NCBI RefSeq assembly: GCF_014775655.1
Contig: NZ_CP061274.1
Coordinates: forward strand, 186,001 to 250,000
Direction of reading: 5' to 3'
From: Clavibacter zhangzhiyongii
Lineage (GTDB): Bacteria; Actinomycetota; Actinomycetes; Actinomycetales; Microbacteriaceae
Length of the DNA stretch: 64,000 bases
The notes under the pieces were generated by a model. The model worked only from the letters and a program-made list of their open reading frames with translations. It did no database searches and had not been told where the DNA came from. Within the stretch, counting starts at the first letter, position 1. Every line of letters begins with the position of its first letter. Positions 57,177 to 64,000 of the stretch are shown here, piece by piece. Position numbers and translations under genes: made by a program.

Positions 57177-57503
57177 TCACTCCCCGGGATCGTCGAGGGG
57201 CTCGCCCCGGCCGTCCGCCGACGCGGCATGCGCCTCGTCGCTCGCCCGGCGCTTCCGCGACGCTCGCATCAAGTGCCGGATGCTCCAGGTGACGTACCCC
57301 ACGACCACCATCGCCATCCAGATCCCCTGCAGGGGACCGGCCGGGAGGAACGCCGCCACGATCATGAGCGGGATCACCGCGTAGAACTTCACGATGGCGT
57401 TCTGCGTGCGGAACTCATCGTCGTCCCGTATCTGCTCCGGCGTGTAGCGACGTGTCCATGCGGGTCTCGCCCGCTCCCGTCGCCCGGCGTCGTCGTGGTC
57501 CAT
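57177..57503 (-). CDS. Small two-helix membrane protein, 108 residues, unknown function
   Basis: Charged N-terminal tail (MDHDDAGRRERARP, then YTPEQIRDDDEFRTQNA), two hydrophobic helices at about residues 38-54 (VKFYAVIPLMIVAAFLP) and 59-76 (QGIWMAMVVVGYVTWSI), and a basic then acidic C-terminal tail. No named family is recognised. CAGGCT (complement of 57510-57515) is 6 bases before the ATG, identical in base sequence and spacing to the promoter of the TPR gene, which lies downstream on the same strand after a 23-base gap. Confidence 0.65.
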   Translation of the reverse strand: MDHDDAGRRERARPAWTRRYTPEQIRDDDEFRTQNAIVKFYAVIPLMIVAAFLPAGPLQGIWMAMVVVGYVTWSIRHLMRASRKRRASDEAHAASADGRGEPLDDPGE

Positions 57504-57535
57504 CCCGCGAGCCTGGCAGACCGGCGCCGTGCCGC

Positions 57536-58546
57536 TCAGCGCGTCCGTGCCGGCGGCGGCCCCGTCGTCGCGCGGCGCACGAGCCGCGTCGGCAGCTGCA
57601 CGCGCATCGCGTCGGGCTCGGTGCCGGCCATGAGCGACATGAGCAGGTCCACGGCGGTGGTGCCGAGGCGCTGCATGGGCTGGCGGATGGTGGTGAGCGC
57701 CGGCGTCATCTGCGACGCCTCCGGGATGTCGTCGAAGCCGATCACGGAGAGGTCCTCGGGCACGCGGATCCCGAGCTCGGCGGCCACCTGCAGGATCGCG
57801 ATGCCGGAGAGGTCGTTCGCCGCGAAGATCGCGGTCGGCCGGTCGCGCATGGAGAGCAGGGCGCGCGCCGGCTCGCGGGCGGGCGCCGTGAGGAAGAGGC
57901 CCGCGCGCACGAGAGCCGGGTCGAACGCGATCCCCGCCTCCTGGAGCGCGCGCCGGTAGCCGGCGTCGCGGAGGCTCGCGGAGCGGAGGTCGGGGCGGCC
58001 CGCGAGGAACCCGATCCGCCGGTGCCCGAGCTCGATGAGGTGCCGCGTCGCCTGGAGCGCGCCGCCGAGGCTGTCGGACTCCACGCTCGGCAGGTCGGCG
58101 GGCCCGGTGTGCGGGTCGATGGAGACGACGGGGATCTCGGTCTGCGCGGTCACGACCGTGGGCGTCACCATGATCGCGCCGTCGATGAGGGTGCCGCTCA
58201 GCCGGCTGAGCGACCGGCGCTCCCACCCCGTGTTGTCGACCTGCCGGGATCCGCTGTAGGCCAGGAGGTCGTAGCGGGAGTTCCGCAGGGCCGCGCCCAC
58301 GCCCTTGAGGATCTCGGCGCTGAACGGCTCGAAGCCCGCCACCAGCACGCCGATGACGCCCGTGCGATGGGAGCGCATGCTGCTCGCGACGAGGCTCGAC
58401 TCGTAGCCGAGGCGCTCGACGACCTCCATCACGCGCTGCGAGGTCTCGGCCGAGATCCCGTAGCGCCCGTTCACCGCCTTGGACACGGTCGACACCGAGA
58501 CGCCGGCGGCGGCGGCGACGTCGTGGATGGTGGGGCGGCGGGACAT
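57536..58546 (-). CDS. LacI-family transcriptional regulator of the third sugar locus
   Basis: A 336-residue repressor. Headpiece RRPTIHDVAAAAGVSVSTVSKAVNG (about 3-27). The effector domain shows TGVIGVLVAGFEPFSAEILK, IPVVSIDPHTGP, VESDSLGGALQATRHLIELG, PTAIFAANDLSGIA and DLSVIGFDDIPEAS followed by TTIRQPMQRLG. TAGGGT (complement of 58554-58559) is 7 bases from the ATG: leaderless. The palindrome AAACGTTT at 58582, 36 bases upstream and overlapping the importer's -35, is its likely operator. It probably represses the divergent importer and GH3 operon until the sugar is present. Confidence 0.93.
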   Translation of the reverse strand: MSRRPTIHDVAAAAGVSVSTVSKAVNGRYGISAETSQRVMEVVERLGYESSLVASSMRSHRTGVIGVLVAGFEPFSAEILKGVGAALRNSRYDLLAYSGSRQVDNTGWERRSLSRLSGTLIDGAIMVTPTVVTAQTEIPVVSIDPHTGPADLPSVESDSLGGALQATRHLIELGHRRIGFLAGRPDLRSASLRDAGYRRALQEAGIAFDPALVRAGLFLTAPAREPARALLSMRDRPTAIFAANDLSGIAILQVAAELGIRVPEDLSVIGFDDIPEASQMTPALTTIRQPMQRLGTTAVDLLMSLMAGTEPDAMRVQLPTRLVRRATTGPPPARTR

Positions 58547-58581
58547 GGACTGGACCCTACGCCCGGGGAAAAGGATTTCGA

Positions 58582-58616
58582 AAACGTTTGACGAAGATCC
58601 GACCGCGACCGAGACT
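58582..58616 (+). promoter_or_regulatory. Promoter and LacI operator of the third sugar importer
   Basis: AAACGTTT (58582-58589), within TTCGAAAACGTTTGACGAA, is a classical LacI-family palindrome with a central CG. It overlaps TTGACG (58588-58593), a good -35; GAGACT follows after 17 bp as -10. The remaining 150 bases to the binding-protein start carry no gene. Confidence 0.7.
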
Positions 58617-58772
58617 GGCCCGACCGGCCCCCCGTCACGACGGAGCGACGACGCGACGACGCGACAGCGGGCCCGGCGGAGCCGCACCACCACAGCACCA
58701 GGCGAGCGGCTCGTGCACGTCCACCCCCGACACCCGCCAGGGTGCGCTCAAAGAAGAGACAGGTAGAACGAC

Positions 58773-60062
58773 ATGAAGGCACGGAAGATCCTCACGGGAT
58801 CCGCGGCCCTGCTCGTGGGGGCCCTCGCCCTCACCGGCTGCAGCGGCGGCTCGGGCAGCAGCGACGACGGCGGCCCCGTCGAGATGACGCTGTGGCACAA
58901 CTCCACCACCGGTCCGGGCAAGGCGTTCTGGGACAAGACCACGGCGGACTTCAACGCCGCGAACCCCGGCGTCACCATCACGCCCACGTCGGTCCAGAAC
59001 GAGGACCTCGACGGCAAGCTCCAGACGGCGCTCAACTCGGGCGACGCCCCCGACGTCTTCCTGCAGCGCGGCGGCGGCAAGCTCGCCGCCTCGGTCGCCG
59101 CCGGCCAGATCATGGACATCACCGACGGCATCTCCGCCACCGCGAAGGAGGAGATCTCGAAGGGCTCCTTCGACGCGAACACGATCGACGGCAAGGCCTA
59201 CGCCATGCCCGTCGCCGTGCTCCCCAGCGGCATCTTCTACAGCCAGGACCTCTTCACCGCCGCGGGCATCACCGAGACGCCGAAGACGATGGACGAGCTC
59301 GACTCCGCCGTCGACAAGCTGAAGGCCTCGGGCGTCGCGCCCATCGCCCTCGGCGGCAAGGACGCCTGGCCCGCCGCGCACTGGTACTTCAACTTCGCGC
59401 TCCGCGAGTGCAGCTCCGACACGCTCGAGAAGGCCGCCAAGGACAAGGACTTCAGCGACGACTGCTGGATCAAGGCGGGCGAGGACCTCACGGACCTCAC
59501 CGGCACGGATCCCTTCAACGAGGGCTTCCTCACCACCGCCGCCCAGCAGGGCGCGGGCAGCTCGGCCGGCCTCATCGCCAACCACCAGGCGGGCATGGAG
59601 CTCATGGGCGCCTGGAACCCCGGCGTGATCGCGGGCCTGACCCCCGACCAGAAGCCGCTGGCCGACCTCTCCTGGTTCCCCTTCCCGGAGATCGAGGGCG
59701 GCAAGGGCGAGGCCGGCTCCATCATGGGCGGCATCGACGGCTACTCCTGCTCCGCGCAGGCGCCGAAGGAGTGCGTCGACTTCCTCAACTACATCGCCAC
59801 GGCTGATGTGCAGAAGGAGTACTACGCGGCGTTCAACGCCCCGCCCGTGAACACGACGTCGCAGGAGGCGGTCACCGAGCCGTACCTCAAGGAGATCCTC
59901 GCGGCGTACAACGACGCCCCGTACGTCTCCCAGTGGCTCGACACGGTCTACGGCCTGAACGTCGGCAACGCGATGAACGTCGGCGTGGTCGACCTCATGG
60001 CGGGCGACGGCAGCCCGGAGCAGCTCGTCAAGACCGTCGGCGACGCGGCCAAGAAGGCCTAG
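58773..60062 (+). CDS. Sugar ABC transporter substrate-binding lipoprotein (CUT1)
   Basis: A 429-residue lipoprotein. The signal peptide ends in ALALTGC (cysteine about residue 23), followed by SGGSGSSDD. Solute-binding landmarks: VEMTLWHNSTTGPGKAFWD, DAPDVFLQRGGGKLAASV, YAMPVAVLPSGIFYSQDLF, APIALGGKDAWPAAHWY and MELMGAWNPGVIAG. The pattern resembles binding proteins for xylo- or gluco-oligosaccharides (XylF/BxlE type), which would fit the GH3 enzyme at the end of the operon, but the ligand is an inference. The ATG has AAGAGACAGG upstream. Two cysteine pairs (REC/DDC, YSC/KEC) are unusual. Confidence 0.92.
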   Translation: MKARKILTGSAALLVGALALTGCSGGSGSSDDGGPVEMTLWHNSTTGPGKAFWDKTTADFNAANPGVTITPTSVQNEDLDGKLQTALNSGDAPDVFLQRGGGKLAASVAAGQIMDITDGISATAKEEISKGSFDANTIDGKAYAMPVAVLPSGIFYSQDLFTAAGITETPKTMDELDSAVDKLKASGVAPIALGGKDAWPAAHWYFNFALRECSSDTLEKAAKDKDFSDDCWIKAGEDLTDLTGTDPFNEGFLTTAAQQGAGSSAGLIANHQAGMELMGAWNPGVIAGLTPDQKPLADLSWFPFPEIEGGKGEAGSIMGGIDGYSCSAQAPKECVDFLNYIATADVQKEYYAAFNAPPVNTTSQEAVTEPYLKEILAAYNDAPYVSQWLDTVYGLNVGNAMNVGVVDLMAGDGSPEQLVKTVGDAAKKA

Positions 60063-60072
60063 GCGACCCGAC

Positions 60073-61101
60073 ATGTCACTCCGCGAGAGCTCGCTCGACG
60101 AGCAGCGTCCCGCGGCTGATCCTGCACACCCCGAGGGCGGCGTCGTGACGACGCCGCCCTCGGCGGTGAAGGGTCGACGCCGCGGCCTGGGTTGGTCCGG
60201 GCGCCTCGAGGTCCTGATCCTCGTGGGCCCGGCCCTCCTCTTCTTCGTGGGCTTCGTCATCTACCCCGTGGTGATGGCGGCCTACTACGGCTTCTTCAGC
60301 TGGCAGGGCTTCGGCCCGCCCACCGTGTTCGTGGGCTTCCGGAACTACATCACGATCCTCCAGGACCCCACGTTCCACGAGGCCCTGATGCACAACGCCG
60401 TGATCGTGATCCTGTCGCTCGTGCTCCAGGGCCCGGTCGCGATCCTCGTGGCGCTCCTGCTCAACCGGAAGCTCCGCGGCCAGTCGATCATCCGCGTGCT
60501 GATCTTCGTCCCGTACGTGATCTCCGAGGTCGTCGTCGGCACCGGCTGGAGCCTCATGCTCCAGGGCTCCGGGGCGCTGAACGGCTTCCTCGCGAACATC
60601 GGCCTCGCGGACCTCCAGCAGGACTGGCTGGCGAACCCGGACATCGCGATCTGGTCGCTCATGACGATCATCACGTGGAAGTACATCGGCTTCGCGGTGA
60701 TCCTCTTCCTCGCCGGCCTCCAGGGCATCCCCGAGGAGCTCTCCGAGGCGGCCGCCATCGACGGCGCGTCGTACTGGCAGATCCAGCGGCGCATCACGCT
60801 GCCGCTGCTCGCGCCGACGCTGCGCATCTGGGCGTTCCTGTCGATCATCGGCTCGCTGCAGCTGTTCGACCTCGTCTACATCATCTGGGGCCAGTACATC
60901 TCGGCCACCGCGGGCACCTCGACCATGGCCACGTACCTCGTGGCGAACGGGCGCGGATCCGGCAACTACGGGTACGGCAACGCCGTCGCCGTGGTGCTGT
61001 TCCTCATCTCCCTGGTCGTCGCGCTGATCTACCAGCGGTTCGTGCTCAACCGCGACACCGCCGGCGCCCTCACGGGTGCAGGAAGGAAGGCGAAGAAGTG
61101 A
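60073..61101 (+). CDS. Sugar ABC transporter permease, MalF-like
   Basis: A 342-residue membrane protein, 10 bases after the binding-protein stop. A polar N-terminal tail of about 40 residues leads into six helices. The first is VLILVGPALLFFVGFVIYPVV. FVGFRNYITILQDP, the coupling loop LSEAAAIDGASYWQIQRRITLP (EAA motif) and GSLQLFDLVYIIWG are characteristic. No Shine-Dalgarno is obvious before the ATG; a later start within the tail is possible. It overlaps the next permease by GTGA. The ATPase is not encoded here. Confidence 0.92.
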   Translation: MSLRESSLDEQRPAADPAHPEGGVVTTPPSAVKGRRRGLGWSGRLEVLILVGPALLFFVGFVIYPVVMAAYYGFFSWQGFGPPTVFVGFRNYITILQDPTFHEALMHNAVIVILSLVLQGPVAILVALLLNRKLRGQSIIRVLIFVPYVISEVVVGTGWSLMLQGSGALNGFLANIGLADLQQDWLANPDIAIWSLMTIITWKYIGFAVILFLAGLQGIPEELSEAAAIDGASYWQIQRRITLPLLAPTLRIWAFLSIIGSLQLFDLVYIIWGQYISATAGTSTMATYLVANGRGSGNYGYGNAVAVVLFLISLVVALIYQRFVLNRDTAGALTGAGRKAKK

Positions 61102-62003
61102 CCGTCGCCACCGCAGCTCCGCGCAACGCGGACCTGGATCCCACCTACTCGGCCAAGGCGCCGAAGCCCAAGCGGGCGAAGACGCCGGGGCAGGGCAACA
61201 ACCCCGTCCCGTACCTCGTCGCGGTCGTGCTCATCGCCCTGATGCTGACGCCGGTGGCGTACATCATCCTCGGCGGGTTCCGCACGAACGCGCAGATCAC
61301 GACCGACCCGGCGGGCTTCCCGTCGCCGTTCCAGATCCAGAACTACCTCGACGTCCTCACGGGCTCGATGTTCTGGCGCCAGGTGGGCAACTCGCTCATC
61401 GCCGCGCTCGGCACCACGCTCGGCGCGGTCGTGCTCGGCCTCATGGCGAGCTACGTGCTGGCCCGGTACACGTTCTTCGGCCGGGGGGCGCTCTACGCGG
61501 TCTTCGCGTCGGGGCTCATGTTCCCCATCACGGTGGCCATCACGCCGCTGTACATCGTGATCCGCTCGCTGGGGCTCACGAACTCGCTGCCGGGGATCAT
61601 CCTCCCGCAGATCGCGTTCGCGCTCCCGACGACGATCATCATCCTGGTGCCGTTCCTGCGCGCGATCCCGGACGAGATCCAGGAGGCCGCGTTCATCGAC
61701 GGGTGCAGCCGCCTCGGGTTCTTCTTCCGCATGGTCGTGCGGCTGTCGATGCCGGGCGTCATCACGGTCGGGATCCTCGCGTTCATCGGCAGCTGGAACA
61801 GCTACCTGCTGCCGCTGTTCATCCTCAGCGACGCGTCGGCGTACACGCTGCCGCTCGGCGTGCAGTCGTTCTCGTCGCAGTACTCGGTCGACACGGCCAA
61901 GGTGCTCGCGTTCACGTCGCTGTCGATGATCCCCGCGCTCATCTTCTTCTCCATCTTCGAGCGCCGCATCGTCGGCGGCCTCACCGGCGCGGTGAAGGGG
62001 TGA
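61098..62003 (+). CDS. Sugar ABC transporter permease, MalG-like
   Basis: A 301-residue membrane protein from a GTG overlapping the previous stop; GGAAGGAAGG is just upstream. A lysine/proline-rich tail (about 1-36) precedes six helices, the first being PYLVAVVLIALMLTPVAYIIL. The usual MalG landmarks are LGLMASYVLARYTFFGRG, the coupling loop IQEAAFIDGCSRLGFFFRMVV (EAA motif, with C for A) and GSWNSYLLPLFIL. It overlaps the GH3 gene by GTGA, so import and hydrolysis are made together. Confidence 0.93.
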   Translation: MTVATAAPRNADLDPTYSAKAPKPKRAKTPGQGNNPVPYLVAVVLIALMLTPVAYIILGGFRTNAQITTDPAGFPSPFQIQNYLDVLTGSMFWRQVGNSLIAALGTTLGAVVLGLMASYVLARYTFFGRGALYAVFASGLMFPITVAITPLYIVIRSLGLTNSLPGIILPQIAFALPTTIIILVPFLRAIPDEIQEAAFIDGCSRLGFFFRMVVRLSMPGVITVGILAFIGSWNSYLLPLFILSDASAYTLPLGVQSFSSQYSVDTAKVLAFTSLSMIPALIFFSIFERRIVGGLTGAVKG

Positions 62004-64000
62004 CCGGGGCGGAGACGGCCCCCGGCGCCGTCGCGCTGCCCGAGGTGTCGGACCGCGTGCGCGAGCTGCATGCGCGCATGACCCTCGAGGAGAAGCTCGC
62101 GCAGATCGTCGGCTACTGGGTCGACCAGGGCGGCGAGGTCGTCGCGCCCATGCAGGGCGAGATGGCCACGACCGGCCGCTACGAGGAGGCGACCGAGCAC
62201 GGCCTCGGGCACCTCACCCGCGTGTACGGCACGCGTCCCGTGGATCCGGTCGAGCGCGCGTCCTGGCTCTGGGCCGAGCAGAGGCGGCTCCAGACGGAGA
62301 CGCGGCTCGGGATCCCGGCGCTCGTGCACGAGGAGTGCCTCACCGGGCTCGCCGCGTGGCAGGCCGCGACCTTCCCCACGCCGCTCGCGTGGGGCGCGTC
62401 CTTCGACCCGGGTCTCGTGGAGGAGATGGCCGGCCTCATCGGCGGGTCGATGCGGGAGCTCGGCGTGCACCAGGGCCTCGCGCCCGTGCTCGACGTGATC
62501 CGCGACGCCCGCTGGGGCCGCGTCGACGAGTGCATCGCCGAGGACCCGTACGTGGTCGGCACCATCGGCACGGCGTACGTCCGCGGGCTCCAGTCGGCCG
62601 GGATCCACGCCACGCTCAAGCACTTCGTCGGCTACTCGGTCTCGCAGTCCGGACGCAACCACGCGCCCGCGCACGTCGGCCCGCGCTTCGTGGAGGACGT
62701 GCTGCTGCCGCCCTTCGAGATGGCGGTGCTCGACGGCGGCGTGCGCTCGGTCATGAACTCGTACGCCGAGATCGACGGCGCGCCCGTCGGCGCGACGCCC
62801 GAGTACCTCACCGACGTGCTCCGCGGCCGCTGGGGCTTCGACGGCGTCGTGGTCTCCGACTACTTCTCCGTGGCGTTCCTCCAGGTGATGCACGCCGTCG
62901 CGGGCGACCGCGGCGAGGCGGCGGCGCTGGCCCTCGAGGCCGGCATCGACGTGGAGCTGCCCACCGGCGACGCGTACCTCGCGCCGCTGGCGGAGCGGAT
63001 CCGCGCCGGGCTCGCCGACGAGTCGCTCGTCGACCGCGCGGTGCTCCGCGTGCTCGACGAGAAGGAGGAGCTGGGGCTCCTCGACGCTACCTTCGACGAG
63101 CCGCCCGCGCACATCGACCTCGACACCCCGGCCCACCGGGACGTCGCGCGCCGGCTCGCGGAGGAGTCGGTGGTGCTGCTCGCGAACGACGGCACGCTGC
63201 CGCTCGCGTCGGGCGACCGCACGGCGCCCGGGCGGATCGCGCTCATCGGCCCCAACGCCGACAGCGCCGAGGCGCTCATGGGCTGCTACTCGTTCGCGAA
63301 CCACGTGCTCGCGCACCACCCGGGCACGCCGCTCGGGTTCGCGATCCCGACCGTCGCCGAGGCCCTGCGCCTCGAGCTGCCCGACAGCGAGCTCGTGCTC
63401 GTGGAGGGCGCCGACGTCGAGGGCGACGACCGCTCCGGCATCGACGCCGCGGTCGAGGCGGCGCGCGGATCCGACCTCGCGGTCGTGGTCGTCGGCGACC
63501 GGGCGGGCCTCTTCGGCCGCGGCACCGTCGGCGAGGGCAACGACGTCGAGAGCCTCGACCTCCCGGGCGTCCAGCGCGAGCTGGTCGAGGCCGTGCGCGC
63601 CACCGGGACCCCCGTGGTCCTGGTGCTGCTCACCGGCCGGCCGTACGCGGTGGCGTGGGCTCTCGAGGGCGAGACCGCTCCGGCGGCCGTGCTCCAGGCG
63701 TTCTTCCCGGGCGAGGAGGGCGGATCCGCGATCGCGGGTGTGCTCTCCGGCCGGGTGTCGCCGTCGGGCCGCCTGCCGGTCTCGCTCCCGCGCTCCGCGG
63801 GCGCGCAGCCGTTCTCGTACCTGCACCCGATCCTCGGCGGCCCCTCGGAGGTGACGAGCGCGGACCCCACGCCCGTCCTCCCGTTCGGGCACGGCCTGTC
63901 GTACACGACCTTCGCGCGCACCGGCCTCGCGGTCGAGGCGCCCGAGGTCACGGCGGGGGAGTCGTTCACGGCGACCGTCGTGGTGCGCAACACCGGCGAC
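62000..64000 (+). CDS. GH3-family beta-glycosidase (3' end outside window)
   Basis: The GTG at 62000 overlaps the permease stop; 667 codons are present and the frame is open at the right edge. The N-terminal (beta/alpha)8 domain shows MTLEEKLAQIVG, GIPALVHEECLTGLAAWQAA, HQGLAPVLDVIRDARWGRVDE, ATLKHFVGYS (the K-H motif that binds the sugar), and the nucleophile aspartate in FDGVVVSDYFSV. The second, alpha/beta sandwich domain has LLANDGTLPL, IALIGPNADS, VVVGDRAG and LVLLTGRPYAV. A PA14-free layout and the end LPFGHGLSYTTF lead into the FnIII-like domain that is cut. No signal peptide: it acts on imported oligosaccharides, probably as beta-xylosidase or beta-glucosidase. Confidence 0.92.
   Translation, partial: MTGAETAPGAVALPEVSDRVRELHARMTLEEKLAQIVGYWVDQGGEVVAPMQGEMATTGRYEEATEHGLGHLTRVYGTRPVDPVERASWLWAEQRRLQTETRLGIPALVHEECLTGLAAWQAATFPTPLAWGASFDPGLVEEMAGLIGGSMRELGVHQGLAPVLDVIRDARWGRVDECIAEDPYVVGTIGTAYVRGLQSAGIHATLKHFVGYSVSQSGRNHAPAHVGPRFVEDVLLPPFEMAVLDGGVRSVMNSYAEIDGAPVGATPEYLTDVLRGRWGFDGVVVSDYFSVAFLQVMHAVAGDRGEAAALALEAGIDVELPTGDAYLAPLAERIRAGLADESLVDRAVLRVLDEKEELGLLDATFDEPPAHIDLDTPAHRDVARRLAEESVVLLANDGTLPLASGDRTAPGRIALIGPNADSAEALMGCYSFANHVLAHHPGTPLGFAIPTVAEALRLELPDSELVLVEGADVEGDDRSGIDAAVEAARGSDLAVVVVGDRAGLFGRGTVGEGNDVESLDLPGVQRELVEAVRATGTPVVLVLLTGRPYAVAWALEGETAPAAVLQAFFPGEEGGSAIAGVLSGRVSPSGRLPVSLPRSAGAQPFSYLHPILGGPSEVTSADPTPVLPFGHGLSYTTFARTGLAVEAPEVTAGESFTATVVVRNTGD

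Noticed and set aside
1-64000. Search by eye for CRISPR arrays, tRNA/rRNA genes, insertion sequences, phage integrases and attachment-site repeats.
   Set aside because: No regularly spaced repeats, cloverleaf-like conserved tRNA sequence, transposase or integrase motifs were recognised; a tRNA or covariance-model scan would be needed to exclude small RNAs fully.

Overview
The window is very GC-rich, densely coded DNA from an actinobacterium. Gene content fits a plant-associated member of the Microbacteriaceae (Clavibacter, Curtobacterium or Rathayibacter type); this is inferred from gene families and base composition, not from any search. The signs are three carbohydrate ABC importers, many glycoside hydrolases, a secreted multi-domain pectinesterase, a cutinase-like esterase and a secreted chorismate mutase. 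I found no rRNA, tRNA, CRISPR array, insertion sequence or prophage. Both ends cut genes: an IclR-type regulator on the left and a GH3 glycosidase on the right.

Layout. 1-4.9 kb: the IclR tail, a 6PGDH-like oxidoreductase, a DUF218 protein, two small proteins, then a coupled run crcB-crcB-GNAT-NUDIX preceded by a candidate fluoride riboswitch. 5-8.3 kb (minus): DoxX protein, sensor kinase, response regulator and a DUF4097 surface protein. 8.5-15.1 kb: sugar ABC importer (binding protein and two permeases), ThuA-like protein, Gfo/Idh/MocA dehydrogenase and ROK repressor, probably an oligosaccharide or 3-keto-glycoside locus. 15.2-19.6 kb: small membrane protein, hexanucleotide repeat, ABC-2 exporter and a second two-component pair. 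19.6-22.7 kb: secreted chorismate mutase and housekeeping-type singletons. 22.8-25.7 kb: a GH36-like protein without a catalytic barrel, divergent from a LacI regulator, with two matching operators between them.

26.5-38.7 kb is a coherent sugar-utilisation locus: a LacI regulator coupled to a nucleoside hydrolase, an ABC importer, and a convergent four-gene hydrolase operon (GH95, GH36, GH51, GH27). A palindrome close to GAGATCGATCTC recurs in front of the regulator, the importer, GH36 and, more weakly, GH95, suggesting one regulon for galactose/arabinose/fucose-type plant side chains. 38.9-44.2 kb holds a P-loop kinase, a lipoprotein, a divergent TetR/DMT pair with a double operator, a cutinase-like hydrolase and a YceI protein. 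44.4-52.6 kb is one 2734-residue secreted protein with five pectinesterase domains and eleven fibronectin type III domains. 52.8-58.5 kb carries an ECF sigma factor with its anti-sigma factor, several small proteins and an MFS exporter. 57.5-64 kb is a third sugar locus: LacI, ABC importer and GH3 glycosidase.

Two themes cut across the window. None of the three sugar importers has its own ATPase gene, so a shared ATPase elsewhere is implied. Many genes have a TANNNT-like hexamer only 6-7 bases before the start codon and no Shine-Dalgarno sequence, which indicates widespread leaderless transcription; in two regulatory genes the leaderless start opens a 4-6 codon mini-ORF whose stop overlaps the true GTG start.
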